DNA of 64,000 nt from Anaeramoeba flamelloides (GCA_027625915.1 JANTQA010000012.1:3255001-3319000); one strand, 5' to 3'; shown: positions 33,165 through 46,136, counted from the stretch's first letter. Program-made: numbers and translations. The notes: generated by a model from the sequence alone, not told the origin.

Positions 33165-33590
33165 CTCTAATCAAAGTATGTTGTAATTTGGAGTAAATGA
33201 TATTAGTGCACCATAGCTCAAATAACTCTAAAAAATCTATTATAAATCTTATTGTACAATATATTATTACATTTTTTACAAATCATTACTATCTGAAAAG
33301 TTCTATTTTGAAAATTTTTTTTAAAATTTCCTTTACAAATCTAAAAATAGAAACCCAAAATACAGTATTCCGATATTTAATAATTTAGATTTAGATGTTC
33401 CAAAATTAATTATTTTTATAATTTTGGATTTCAAAGATTAGCTCAATAATCATCAACATAGAAGAACCAAGAAAGATTATTTTTGTTTGCTTTTGATAAA
33501 TCTACTTGTATCCTCAATATATTTCCATTATTTGAGAAATAATTTGTCAAAAAAATTTATTGGCGAATAATAAATTTTTAAAAAAAAACG
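33165..33590 (+). repeat. Dispersed repeat with CAAAGTATGTTGTAATT start, copy 2
   Basis: Partner of 26950-27370. An inverted trace of its first 15 bases (AACAACATACTTTGAT) occurs at 34118-34133, so the complete element may extend to there. Confidence 0.65.
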
Positions 33591-33883
33591 AATTTTTTCT
33601 GGAACTGTCCAGCCTAAAAAAATAATCGTAAAATCTGGATATCTGAATTAAAAAAAATTAATATATCTAAAATACTAAAAAACATAATATTTTTACTATA
33701 ATTAACAGAAAAGATTCCATAACTTTTTCAGTCCTAGTAAAAAATAAAAGTATATGGAAATCTTTTAAAAAATTTCTAAATCACAATTTAGGAATTCGGG
33801 CAAACAAGAGGAACAAAAAACTCCTCCCTTAAACAATAAAAAAATAATAAAAAAAAAAACGAATTTTTTAATAACTAATCTAC

Positions 33884-33976
33884 ATTTCACCACAAATATA
33901 AGAAAGATATTTTGTGACTTTTTAGTAAGAATATTGATAATTCAACCAATAAATTTGTGGCGAAATGTAGATTTTA
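33884..33976. repeat. Short foldback
   Basis: AATCTACATTTCACCACAAA is repeated as its near-complement (ATTTGTGGCGAAATGTAGAT) about 50 bases later. Confidence 0.65.
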
Positions 33977-34245
33977 TTCTGAAATTGTTGGGTTTTTTAC
34001 TAAAAAATAGATCATTTTTAATTGATAAGATCAACAAATATTACCATTGAATGACTAATTGATTTTTTAGAGATATTCGAACCAAGTAGCACTAAAGTGG
34101 TTAAACTCAAGAACAACATACTTTGATCCTATGCTTCTCCTTGGTAGACGCTAATCCCTTAAAATAATATCCTTTAAAATAAAGACATTTTTAGAGTAAA
34201 GTTGATGGAAATAGCACAATCGTTGTAAAAATTATTTTATATGAA

Positions 34246-34475
34246 CTCTAATAAAAAAAAAGTATAACTTTTTTCAGACATTTTTATAACAAAATCTCCT
34301 TTTATATCATGATTTTTGCTAAAATCTTTAAAAAAAACATTCTTTGAGTACATTATAAGAAACATTTTCGAATTTTTATAAAACAAAATAATTATAAAAG
34401 TTGGTTTTATAAAATTTGAGAATATTTTAAACGTTTAAAACACCTTTAAATACTTTTATACCATGTAAATAAAAA
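34246..34475 (-). mobile_element. Diverged relative of the CCCTAATAAA transposon
   Basis: In reverse orientation it follows 54957-55216: AGGAGATTTTGTTATAAAAA corresponds to AAGGAAATTTTGTTATAAAA, and the GTTATAAA-like interior is recognisable. The left end is CTCTAATAAA; the right end is lost. Confidence 0.55.
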
Positions 34476-36283
34476 ACTTTTTTTTTGAATCGGGTAAGAA
34501 ATGTCTACCAATCAAATTATTTTAGTTTTCTCTCAAAACAAAACGGAAAAAAAAATGATCTCTCTGAAAAATAACCATTTCTTGTTTTCAAATTAAATCA
34601 TATTTTTATTTCATTGAACACACAAAATCTAAAAGAGAAAAATAACAATAATAACATATTTAAATATTTTACCAAGTTTTAATAAAAGATTTTAACCTTA
34701 AAAGTTCTTTCTTCTTTTTAAAAAATCATTAACTTTTATAATTAAGAATATTTCAAACATATTCAGGTTTTAATTTTTTTTTTGATCTCTCTTTACCTAA
34801 AGACTAATTTCATTCCACAATTTTAAAATCCTCATTTTGATCATTTGAAAAATCATTTGTAAATCTTCTTAAAATAATTCAAATTTTTTGCCAAATTGAT
34901 AAGATTACTAACTTATCACCAATTGGTAGTGTTTTTCCTGTTTAATGAAAACAAAAAAAAAAAACACTTCTTAATAATTAGTAATCAGATCAATAGACTA
35001 ACCCTTTCAAAAAAAAGTTTATAAATATTTTATGAAAGGTAAATTTAGGATTTTTTTTCATTTTATGATCTCGAATAATTTTTTTAAAAAGGAAATTAGA
35101 ATAATTTTTAACTATTTTTACTGGTTTTTCAAAAACTTTCAAAATCACAAGAACACAGAGTTACGTAAAGGTTACAAGCTGATCATAACAATCTTAAAAA
35201 TACAAATAACAAATAAAAAATTTAACAAATTAATTCTGTCAAATGATAGTGATTGTCGAAATAAGTAAAGAGTAAAGACTTGAGAAAAAATTTACCAAAT
35301 GGTTGTGAGGAAAATTGTTAATCACTTTGAACACAAAACAAACTTTTTACCAAATTTTTTTTATTGACATCTAATAAAAAGCTATACATTTTGAGAACTG
35401 TAATCAAAATCCATTATTCCAATTGAAATTCTTGATTTAAAAATTATTTTAAAATTTTCGACTTAAAATTCTTAATAATCAGTGTTAATTACTTTTAAAA
35501 ATCTAAGAACCAAGCAAGACCAAAAGTTGAGAAAATAAGTATTAGTTGAAGGGTTAAAAAACATTCCAAATTAAAAACACCATTTTGATCAAAATAATAA
35601 TTAGTTAAAAACAAAATTTACCTGTTTTCGAAAAATTCGAAAAGTGGACAAAATATTCTTCAACTTTTCTTAAAATTTCATTAGAGCTAGAAAATAGTCT
35701 CATTAAATAAACTCAATTTGATCTTGATGAAAAAGTTTCAAAAGTAATTCCAAATTTTAATTTTCTTCAATATTTCGAATTTTTATTAATCATTTTGATC
35801 TTTCTTTTTTTTGTTTTAAATATCAAAAAGTTTATTATTTTTAATTAACAAGGTATGAACTTTTTTGATAGACGATAAAATTTGAAAGTAACAAGCAACA
35901 TGAACGATATACGAAATAATCTCTCTCTGATAAAAATTGATTTTCTCTTGTGGTTCTCAAGAACAATTACCTTCTTGACAATCAAAAAGAGAATTTAGAA
36001 TAAAAAACAATTAATATTCTCATTTTAATTCTAGAAAGGAATGTGAGATAATTTGACAATAAAAGAGTTTGTTACTCATTTAGTTTACACCCTGGAAGAT
36101 GAATTAGAAATTGAGTTAATTTATAACCCCTTCTCCAAAAGTATTTTCATTTTGATGAAATACAATAAAACGAATTACTAATTATAAAACCAACGTTCAG
36201 AAAAATCAAACAATTATTGATCGTAAATGAAAATTTCTCGAAAAAAATGAAATTAAGGTATTTTCAAGTACAAGCCCAAATTA

Positions 36284-36600
36284 TTAAGGATTATCTAAAA
36301 AAATGCCTCCACGAGGGGTGTAAGGGTCGAAACATGACTGAAATAAGCTCCTTTTCTCTTTAGATACAGAAGAACTATTACATTTCAATTTTTTAAATAT
36401 TGGAAAATCTACCTGATCAGATTCTGAATAGTAAATTAGTAGTGAAAACCAAATCCCTTTCCTTTTTGTTCTAACTCACTTTTTTTAGAGGTTTTTATTC
36501 GAAACTAGACAATACTTGTCTTAGAACAAAAAGGCGCTTATTTCAGTCATTTTTCGACCCTTACACCCATCGTGGAGGCCTTTTTTTAGATAATCCTTAA
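36284..36600. mobile_element. 317-bp foldback transposon with about 65-bp ends
   Basis: The left end TTAAGGATTATCTAAAAAAA continues through GCCTCCACGA and GTGTAAGGGTCGAAA; the right end is its near-perfect complement. The interior has a second imperfect match around AACAAAAAGG. Inserted in the 36240-37375 repeat. Confidence 0.85.
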
Positions 36601-36628
36601 AACATTTCAAATTTTTAAAATATCTGTA

Positions 36629-37106
36629 CTGTAGTCAAAATAAAGCGTGCCAAAAAATTTAATGCGTGTTTCAAAATAAAAAGTGTGTTTTTTTGTTATA
36701 GTTGACCTATACATTAACCAATCAAAGAAACCAATAATAAACCCTAAAAAAATATGGTACTGGTTTCTTAAAGTTCTATTATTTAAAAAGGAAATTCTAA
36801 AAATGAAGGATCATATTTGAAAATTTATCTCAAAAAATAGAGTTAATTTTTTTGAAAATTTGAATCATCAAAAAAACAAAAAATTTCAAAAAAATTGAGA
36901 ATATTATGAAAAATTTTCAACTATTTGCGTTCCTAATTTAAATTTTACTAAAAATAACCAGACCTTTACTTTCAAAATTGATTTGTACTTAGGTATACTA
37001 TTGGGTAGTAGATTGGACATTGCCTTGGTATAAGAATAAAAAAAAGCACGGATAATATTTTTAAACACGGATTATAGTCGTTCTGCAGGCATTATTTAGA
37101 TCACTG
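36629..37106 (+). mobile_element. Mariner-type element (480-bp family), best-bounded copy
   Basis: It is flanked by TA (36627-36628 and 37107-37108). Inverted ends are CTGTAGTCAAAATAAAGCGT against CAGTGATCTAAATAATGCCT. The empty site is visible at 26440-26775. Non-coding. Confidence 0.82.
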
Positions 37107-38879
37107 TAAAAAAAATCCTTAGAACAGACGAGGTATTTGTTTTGTGTTTGAATAATTGATATGTATATTGAAATATTAAAATCAAATATTTTTTGGATCT
37201 TTGGAAAAGGGAAAATTGTAGAAAATTGTTGAATTGGGAAAATAATCCCATTTTTTACCCAAAAAAGAAATTCTCATTGTTCATATTTAACCGAGGTTAA
37301 GGAACTCCATCAAGATTTGTTACTATCAATACTTTTGAAATGATCATATGAGAATGTAGTCCTTAAGTTGATTAAAATCATAAATATTAGCTTTTTTTTA
37401 TACACCAAAGAAGTAATTTAAATTTCATTGGAAATTTTAAAATGACTTGATTTAATTATCCATCTAAAGTGAATTGTTTGTAATCTAAACTCAAAAATTC
37501 TCTTTTCCTTCATTTAAAAAAAACATCAAATTAACCATTTTCAAAGAAAGTAAAACTTAAATGATAAAATTAGCTAATGATGAGAAGAACTCTACAGAAC
37601 CCAAAAAATCAATCATTTTGAATAAACCCTAAACGTAGTCCATAAATTGTTTTCCTCTTTTTATTGGTGAAGAATTTTACTTTTGAGAAATTTAAACAGA
37701 TTTAGTAATGATTGATTTAAACAAAATAAAGTCGAAGGATTAAGAGTTGATTTTTTTGAAATTTACTAATGTCTTTTGCCAAATTTTTAGAAAATAAGTT
37801 TTTCTAGATTTAACTTTTTTAGAAATGAGCAAAGGGGTTTTAACGATCAAAAAAATTCATGGTTCTCAAAAATAGATCATTTTGTTTGATTCAAAAAATT
37901 GTCTATAAATTTTGAAGGGAAAATAATGAATTGAGAATAAAAAAAATTCACAAATAAGAAACAGTTATTACATAAAGCGAAACAGTTCTCTAAACAAGTC
38001 TAAAAAGTTCTTGTTTCATACCACTTGTTTGAATTTTTGTTTTGATCTTTTTTCTTTGGGGTAAGTAGAATGTGCAATTGAAAATTTTTTTTTAATTTCA
38101 AAGTTGATTTAGAAGTGTAAGAACTTGAAAGGAACAATTATTTTGAGCATTTTTACGAAGCAGGTTTAAATATCAAAATAAAAATTTTACAGGATTTGTG
38201 AATTACAAATAAATTCAATGTCTCGAGTTAGTACTGAAAAGTAGTGTTCTAAAATCTTGGAAGAGTTTTAGTAAAATTTTTGAAAGATTATATTTGTTTA
38301 AAAAATATTCCTGATCAAACAAAAAATGTATTTTCTTGTTTATGATGAAATAATAGAGAAAAGTTTTTCCACTAATTGTACCCTGGACAATGGTTTGATT
38401 TTATTCTTTGATTGATATGGATATTTTTTTTAAAAAAAATTTAGTTTTATTGATATCTTTTTTATTGATCTAATTTTGTGAAATGATTTGAATAGGAACC
38501 CATTTGAAAGATATACTGTTTACCACTACTTTTTCTTTATAATCGACAAAATAATCATAAAAATCAAAGTTCGCAAAAAAAAAGAAAAGGGAATTAGGTT
38601 GAAGAAAAAAATCAGAAAGTGGGATATAATTCTCATGCTGACTTCGAAATTCTGAGTTTTTCCTTTCACGATTAAAAAATTTGATAGGGTTGTTCAAAAA
38701 AGATTAAACTTTTTTCCAAAATCGACTATTCATCAGACCGACTACCCTACTAGGTGTGTTATTTTAATTTTTTTTTAAGTTTATGAGGCTGAGGGCCATT
38801 AAAATAATCATTTTTTTTTCATTAACCCTTTTTTATTCTATTTTTGTTTTTTTGTAATCTTCAAAAATTCTTTTTCAAA

Positions 38880-39818
38880 ATGAACAATTATTCACAGAAT
38901 CCAAACCAACAAAGTGAACACTTGAAAATATCAAATGGTTTCATTGGTAACACAAATAATACAGATTTAATGTTAGGAGAATTATTAATCTTTATGAAAT
39001 ATTCCAAAATAAATCAAGAGAAAACAAGATTATGTCTGAAGAAAGAATTAAAAAAAAGCAATCTGAACCCAAAGAATTTGTACCATCACAATAAGCAAAT
39101 GACACCAACATCCAAAATATCGTCGTTGTCTTTACTCTCCTCATTTTTAGTAGATCAGAATAAGAATCTAAAAGATCATTTGGTCAAGACAATTCCTGAA
39201 CAACACCAATTGGAAAATAATTCAAAAATGGCTCTTAATAAAGAATACAGCTTGACTAATACCGACTATTATCATAACAGTGGCCTTAGCAATATCAATA
39301 TTACAAACAATAACACTAAGATCTCCACGATAAGCTTTAATAACAACATTAAAATAGCGAAAGAAACAAAAATGAAAACCATGAATGATGATAAGTTGAG
39401 TTTAGATGACAAGAAATTCCAAGAAGAAACCTCTGGGAGCAAAATATCAAAGTTGGAATTAAAGCTCTTCTTAAATCAAAAACCAAAACTCAGTTGGGGC
39501 GAAAGATTATTCTATCTCAAGCAATATGACAAAAATCTTGTTCAAGGGCACCCTGAATTGTTCTATATCAAGAATTACCCAATTTACAGCAAACAAGACC
39601 AAATTCTGATTATCAACAAATCAATCTTCCCATTGATCATCAATCTCACCAAAGGTATAACGAAAAAGATCGACTATAATTTATACCAAAACGCCTACAA
39701 ATCTTGCCAAAGAGGACTCATTGAATGGTTTCGTCGAAAGAATTATAAAAACCATACCAGATATTCCAGAGAAAAAATGGAATTCCACCCTAATTCGTTT
39801 TACCATAACCACTTGTAA
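38880..39818 (+). CDS. Asn/Lys-rich protein of unknown function, 312 aa
   Basis: The ATG at 38880 follows a CAAA context; the frame is open 36 bases further to another ATG, but that extension is Phe-rich leader-like sequence. Residues 1-75 contain a possible short helical segment (LGELLIFMKYSK). The middle is Asn/Ser/Lys-rich and probably disordered. The last 110 residues, from LSWGERLFYLKQYDKN onward, have a normal mix of aromatic and charged residues and look like a small folded domain rich in Tyr, His and basic residues, ending in a His-rich tail. No catalytic motif, signal peptide or membrane helix is visible, and I do not recognise a family. Base composition is clearly less AT-biased than the flanks, supporting a real gene. 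It has no intron that I can see. Confidence 0.7.
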   Translation: MNNYSQNPNQQSEHLKISNGFIGNTNNTDLMLGELLIFMKYSKINQEKTRLCLKKELKKSNLNPKNLYHHNKQMTPTSKISSLSLLSSFLVDQNKNLKDHLVKTIPEQHQLENNSKMALNKEYSLTNTDYYHNSGLSNINITNNNTKISTISFNNNIKIAKETKMKTMNDDKLSLDDKKFQEETSGSKISKLELKLFLNQKPKLSWGERLFYLKQYDKNLVQGHPELFYIKNYPIYSKQDQILIINKSIFPLIINLTKGITKKIDYNLYQNAYKSCQRGLIEWFRRKNYKNHTRYSREKMEFHPNSFYHNHL

Positions 39819-41664
39819 AATCATTACTATATATCTTTTATTTGATATCATTAATTTGAAAAATTTTGTTTTTTGTCCTTTGTTTATTTGATGTTTTCAT
39901 TTTTAATTTGAAAATTATTCTTATTTTTGTAATTCTCATTTGTTATTATTTTACTTGTTTAAATTATAAATGAAAAAAAACTTGAAAATAAATTTAATTT
40001 TTTTTTTTTGTCAACCTTTCATTTTTATTTTATGTTAATTATTATTTTTCCTATTTTTATTAAATGTTGTCAAAAAAAGACTTTATTGTTAAAATTGATG
40101 AGTGTGTGGTCTATTTTTTCTAAACAATTCGAATTTAATAAATTTTAGAATTTTTATTTTGTCTATTCATGATTTTTTTTTAAAGTATGAAAGAATGTTT
40201 CGAAAAAAATAAAAGAAAAATCAAACTATATACTCAATGGTCTCTGGTTATTATTTCTATTGTTTGTATTCATGAGCTGAACTTTTATTTAAAGTTAGAA
40301 TTTTAGAAGGTTTATAAGTGAGTTTAAAGATTTCACTCAGAATAGAAACATGAAGTTTTGACTGTTAACTTTTCTAAAATTAGAGAATGGAATTATTCAA
40401 TTGTCGAACAAAAAAAGTTTTCTTTTTGGTACTTTTATTTAATTTTTAATCAAGATCACTAAAGAAAAATTCTCAAAAATCGAATTTTTACTGATCATAG
40501 GTCGGTCAATCTTTAAAAAATCTCGAATATTTAAGAGAAGAAACCAAAATATTCCAAAAGAATTTCCTGACAAGTATTATTTTGTATTATGTCAAATAGT
40601 GAAAAATCCATAACTTTTTTCAAAAAACATTATTTTTTCAAGGCAAATGACTTTTAGGATTAACTCACAAAGAACTCACAATTAAAATTCGATTAAAGAT
40701 AATTATTTTATTTTCTCAGGCTTTTTGGTTGGTAACTTAAAGCAATTCTGAATTTTCTTACCAAATTAATTCTCAAAAGCAAGGGCGGTTCGTTAATAGG
40801 ATTACTTTTCTATCCTGTTTCTTTCAAAGTCGGTCGGTTGTTGTTTTAGAAAAGATTACTGTCAAATTCTTTTAGAATTATTTTTTAACTGTAGTTTTCT
40901 CAAATAATTTATTTTATGATCTCTAATATTTATTTTTTGTCAAACGAAAACGATTATTCATTAAGACAAGACTGATGTATGATTTTTTTAGAATCTTTAG
41001 AATTATTTTGGAAAATTGTATTACTGATAAACACTGCTGTGATGCTTTTTAAAATGAAAAACTTCAAAAAAAAAAAAAAAAGACAGAATTTGTGAAAGAT
41101 CTTTAAAACTAAAATGATTTCAGGAGTTTTGTTCCTTCTTTAAGTATTTTTGTCTTTTTGATTTTTTGACTTTGGACTTTTCTCAATCTTGATTGTTTTT
41201 AATTAAAAAGAAAATCTGAAAATTTTATGACAAAGTCGAATCAAGAAATTAGCTGAAAATTTGAAACAATAAGAGCTATAAAGCTCGTAGAATAATTTCA
41301 AAATGGAATTTTGTTCAAGAAGATGATTTCAACAAAATGAGCTTTTTTGATTTTTCCTTAGAAAATTTTCACAAAACCACTGATTCTTCGGTATTCCCAG
41401 ATTTGTATCTTATTTTCTAAAAAATATGATTTTTGTTTTCACCTTCTCAAAAATTTCATATTGATCAATCTCAAATAGAATAACTTACAAAATTGTGAAT
41501 TCCAAAAAAAATCCAACTCAAGTTTTGTTGTGTTAGATTTTGTATATTGAACAAAATAGGTTATTTTCAGAATAAATATGAAATAACATTCCTTTTTCAT
41601 TTTCTATTTTTCTTTTAAAAAGCTAAAAAAGCATAGAATTAAAACTACCAATTCCACTAACAAC

Positions 41665-41853
41665 CAGAATCATGATTCAGGGTCAATCTTACAACGAAAT
41701 GTAAGGCATAAAAAAATCTTCAAATTAAGGCACAAAAATCAAATTCTAGTAAAATAATTAGTGAAAATAAATCAAAAATTTGCCTTAATTTGGGATTTTT
41801 TCTATACCTGTAATTTGGTTGAAAGTTTTTTGTATTAAAAGTGGAACTTACTG
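41665..41853. mobile_element. Tc1/mariner-type foldback MITE, copy 3
   Basis: The right end GTGGAACTTACTG abuts TA. The interior is nearly identical to 42818-43010. The left end is eroded. Confidence 0.75.
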
Positions 41854-41916
41854 TATTAGTTTGGTATTTTCATTTTTTTGTTTTGTTTATTTCAGTAAAT
41901 TAGAATCTTGAATTTA

Positions 41917-42397
41917 TAGTGATCCAAATAATGAGTGAACAAAGACTATATTTCATATTTCAAAATATATTCAGTGATTTTTTTCTTCTTGTTCCAAGGC
42001 AACATACAATTCTCTACCCATTAGTAAACTTAAGTTCTAAATCAATTTTGAAAGTAAACTCTTTGATATTTTCAGTAAAATTTAAATTATTCATGCCATT
42101 TGTTGAAAATTTTCCAGAATAGTCTTCTTGTTTTGAAATTTTTTGTTTTTTGGTATTTTTTGATAAAAATTAACGAAAAAAATTAACTCTTGTTTTTGAG
42201 ATAAATTTTACAATTTGATCCTTCATTTTTAGCATTTCTTTATAAATAATAGAACTTTAAGTAATCACTGCCATATTTAATGAGGGTTAATTGTTGGTTT
42301 TTTTAGTCGGTTAATGTATAGTTCTTCTAGAACAAAAACACACGCTTTATATTTTGAAAAACATATTAAACTTTTTTGCACACATTATTTTGACAAG
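41917..42397 (-). mobile_element. Mariner-type element (480-bp family), reverse copy
   Basis: Reverse complement of the 36629-37106 family. Its ends TAGTGATCCAAATAATG and CATTATTTTGACAAG lie beside TA at 41915-41916 and 42398-42399. It includes the shared TTTGATCCTTCATTTTTAG block. Confidence 0.75.
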
Positions 42398-42817
42398 TAT
42401 GGAAATTTTCAGAATTGAGAAAAGGTAATCCGAAGAAATTGTATCCTTCTTAAATTTCCAATACCTTAAAAAATAGTTTTTAATTGATTTAAGAATTGAA
42501 TAAAAGATAATCAACTGAAATTTTAAAAACTGAACCAAAAAAAAACATTTGTCTGAGCCGAAAAATTGTCTTTTATATTATAAATTTTTGTTTTTTCTTC
42601 TTCGTAACCGAGTAAAATATATAATACCTTATCCAATAGTATTCCTTAGTCTCCATTCATTTTTGCAAGTAAACTCCATGAAGTTTTGAGCACATTGTGT
42701 ATAATAACCCATGCCATTTTATTTTATGATTTTCCAAAGGATCGAAAAATTTGGATTAAGGTATTAATTTAAATAAACGAAAATATTAAGCGATTTTAGA
42801 ATAATAATTTTCATTTA

Positions 42818-43010
42818 CAGTCAGCAAAACTTATAAGTCTCAAACTTTGAACATAATTTAAGGCACAGAAAAAATCGCATTTAAAGCACAAATATCATAA
42901 TTCTAGTAAAATAAATTGTAAAAATAAATCAAAAATTTGCCTTAATTTTGGATTTTTTCTATACCTGTAATTTAGTTGAAAGTTTTTTGTATTAAAAGTT
43001 GAACTGACTA
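42818..43010. mobile_element. Tc1/mariner-type foldback MITE, copy 4
   Basis: Begins CAGTCAGCAAAACTTATAAG after TA and ends TTGAACTGACTA before TA. 193 bp. Confidence 0.8.
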
Positions 43011-44075
43011 TATTTTTTTGGTATTAAAATCAAAATTAATTTCAAGATCCATAAAATGATGTAAGTCTACTGTTTTTCTTGTGAATTTGAACGATTAAAG
43101 AAAAAAAAAATCTTTTTTTTTGTAAAAATTGAAATTTTACTTTAAACTTTTTTTCCACTCTAAATACAACTCCATTAATTTGGTGACAAGTTTAATAATC
43201 TCCACAAATAAAAACGAAATAAAACCAAAAATTAAATTTTATAAGTCTTGCTATGAGTTAATGTTTTCTTATATCTCTTTTTTTAATTATCTCAATTAAA
43301 AAAAAGAGAAAATAAAACTATTACAAAACATTCAAGTTATTAAGATGTTTTATTTCTTTTATTATTATATTTATACTTTTTAAAACTCGATAAATAATAA
43401 ATAATCTCAAAAAGTAAATCTCATTAATGAAAAATGAGTACCAAATGGCATATTTCTATTAAAGATTGTTTTTAATAAAAATTTTCTATTCAAAACAAGA
43501 ATTTAAATTATTTTTTTAAACCCTTTTCTAAATTTGAAAACATTTTATCATTTATATTTGAAATAAAAAGGTTTTTTTTCTCAGAAAATTTATTCCAAAA
43601 AAAAAATAAATAAAGACCTTTTTATGTTATGAAAAATTCTAGTATTTGAATACATTTATATTATCAGAGCAAATCTTTTTGTGTATAAATATTTTATAAT
43701 CGAAAAAACAGCGGAAAAGAACTTTAGGAACCCCTTTCAACTCAAATTTCAAAAAATAATCTCTTGATTCAATAATAAATTCATTGATTTTTATATTATG
43801 TTTTCACAATAAGTAAAAATTATTTCATATTTTTATCAATGTAATTTTTTTCTTTATTAGATTATTAATGAATAATTTTCTTACAATTTTTATTGTTCAC
43901 ATAAGAATTAAAATTATTTTTGGTCTCAATTACTTAAAATTAGAAATATTAAATACTGAAATTGTATCAAAAGTCATACATATGTTCTTTTTTAACAAAA
44001 ATAAAAATTGTAATAAGAAATTTCAGGTTAAATTTGTGTATATTCTAAAATTGAAGTAATTAAGATTGGTTTTAA

Positions 44076-44786
44076 TAAACTCTGTTTCAGTCAAAGGGGC
44101 CCAACGTTTTTTTCAAATATCAATTATTTTATATAATTGACCTTTGAAGAATAAATAAGAAATAAACAGAATAATACACCTTCAAAGAAATGTTGATATG
44201 TGTCTGAAAGAAAACTAATAAATTAATAGATTTTCTTAAAAATTGAAAAACTCAAATTCTTAGGGCCCTATTTAGAAAAACAAGGATGTTCGTTTTGAAC
44301 TTCTACTGGTATTTGAATAATAAATATGAAACCTTTTTCACTTCATTTTCCATACTTTTCTTTTAGAAATTAAACCCCCAAACAAAGTTTGTTGGTATTT
44401 GTGGTCTCTATTTGAAAAAGGAAATGAAAATGAAGTGAAAATTTTTCACAGATTTATTAAACAAATATCAAGATCAAAGATTGAATTGAATTGCAATAGA
44501 AATCAATAGATTTCTCAACAATCTTTACATAGTTTCAATGACATTAGAATCAACACGTTTTTACCAAGTGACTATTGATCTTGCAATAAAAAATTTTTTT
44601 GCAAATGAATGACGTTTTCAAAAAAAAATCGAAAAAAAAAAACCAAAATGTGTAGAAATGTGAAAAAATGATTTCAATTTTGAAAATTTCCAAAATAAAA
44701 TTTTTCTTCTAATATCTATGCAAACCCTTTAAACACATGTATTTCACCCATTTACAACTGGGCCCCTTTGACTGAAAAATAGTTTA
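44076..44786 (+). mobile_element. 711-bp DNA transposon with CAGTCAAAGGGGCCC ends, copy 2
   Basis: The ends TAAACTCTGTTTCAGTCAAA then GGGGCCCA, and the complement, pair over about 28 bp with few mismatches. The body aligns with 11108-11812. This copy keeps the fuller ends. Non-coding. Confidence 0.82.
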
Positions 44787-44856
44787 TGTTTCTAATTTAT
44801 TAATTTTGTGGCCAAGTGATTTTGTTTTTATTTTTTTGATTTTTGAAATACTTTAA

Positions 44857-45395
44857 GGTTTACAATCCCTGAAATTTGAAAAAAGATTATCTTGTACAGG
44901 GTGAAGTTTATTGTTAATTTGGTTCTTATTGACGATCTTTTGCTTGATATGAGTTTTAAGAGTGGTTCAAAAAGGCAATTTTTTCAAATTTATTTTTTTT
45001 TCCGAAAAATTCAAATTTAAGAGTATAATTTTGATATATTGGTAAGTTTTTAAGAATAAATTTTGATTTTTGTGTTATAAAAAGGGATTTTGATTTACTT
45101 TTAATCAATTAACTCCATGAATTTTTTTTTTTTTTTTTTTAAAGCTCCAAATAAAACCAATCATAATTTAAAAGTTCAACCAACTGCCTATAAACCAGAT
45201 ATTTTTAATTACTTAAAGTTCCTGATATATAAGTCTTTTAACTCATCAATTTGGATTTCGGAAAATAAAAAAAATAATAATTCATTTTTTAAGCAACTAT
45301 CAAAACCCATATCAAATTGAAGATTGATAACATATCATCAAATCTTACACAAGATAATTGTTTTTTCAAATTTCAGTGATTGTAAACCATAAGTT
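44857..45395 (+). mobile_element. About 540-bp element with TTTACAATCNCTGAAATTTG ends
   Basis: GGTTTACAATCCCTGAAATT at the left is answered by AATTTCAGTGATTGTAAACC at 45374-45393, so the unit has terminal inverted repeats of about 25 bp. Its left 200 bp recurs at 5128-5345. Confidence 0.72.
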
Positions 45396-45804
45396 TAAGG
45401 AAAATTTGATTATAAATCAAACTATCAAAGTGGAATGGTGATAGAAAAATTGATTATTGAATTGAAACCAAACAATGTCAAAAGAATAAAGCAATTTGTT
45501 TTCAATTAAAGATCTTTCTTCCCTTAAAATTTTAAATATTGGACGATAAATTTGCTTTTTTTTTTTATTTGAAAATTGGAATATTCTTTGAGTTCTTAAC
45601 AACGACGTTTGCAATTCAAATTCAAAGATTTATGTGTTTTTTATCCTTGTTTGGTGGTTGATAAATCTCTCAAAGTTTTTTCCAGAGAGATCTAAGAAGT
45701 AAAAAATGACAAATTTTTCCAAAAAATGTCTTAATTTTTCAGACACGTATCTCAAAATGACAAAGAAGGTTGGCAAAAATCAGATTTTTGAGAAAATAAG
45801 TTTT

Positions 45805-45915
45805 TATGTCATTTTTTAAAACCCTTACAAATTAGTGTGGGCTTTCTATGATTTTTTTTTGATTTGTGAGTTAAGATGAGAAGGTTTTAAAAAATGACAT
45901 AGAGGGTTAAAAATT
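45805..45915. repeat. Short foldback
   Basis: TATGTCATTTTTTAAAACCC is followed by its near-complement (GGTTTTAAAAAATGACATAG) after about 55 bases. Confidence 0.6.
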
Positions 45916-46136
45916 AGAAAAGAGAAAAATTTTGGATGAAAAAGTTTGTTGTTTCACAATTATGACATTTTTTGACTAACACATTCGATAATTGTATTGG
46001 TATTGGATCAAATCCACCAAAATCCACATTTTCAAAAAATTGAAAGATCATTTTTTCTCAACTGACACAATATTTTTTTTTTTAAATAAAAAAAACTGAC
46101 AAATTTTTGCAAATATTATTTCGAAAAGATCCTTGA

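Larger units (their letters stand above)
36240..37375 (+). repeat. Dispersed repeat split by two transposon insertions
   Basis: Three separated pieces (36240-36283, 36601-36628 and 37107-37375) together align in order with the uninterrupted copy at 26440-26775. The gaps are filled exactly by the elements at 36284-36600 and 36629-37106. Confidence 0.75.
29396..38879. other. Gene-free, transposon-rich region, 9.5 kb
   Basis: No frame here has an ATG, ordinary composition and any recognisable motif. Identified elements: mariner-type copies at 30075-30560 and 36629-37106, MITEs at 31217-31413 and 36284-36600, repeats at 33165-33590 and 36240-37375, a foldback at 33884-33976, a GTTATAAA-type element at 34246-34475 and a TA tract at 32374-32399. 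The intervals 30600-31200, 32700-33160, 34480-36230 and 37380-38460 hold nothing I can identify. Confidence 0.55.

Noticed and set aside
38470-38697. A 75-residue minus-strand frame divergent from the Asn/Lys-rich gene
   Set aside because: No ATG or splice acceptor begins it, and half is Phe-rich. The last 25 residues look protein-like but are too short to support a gene.
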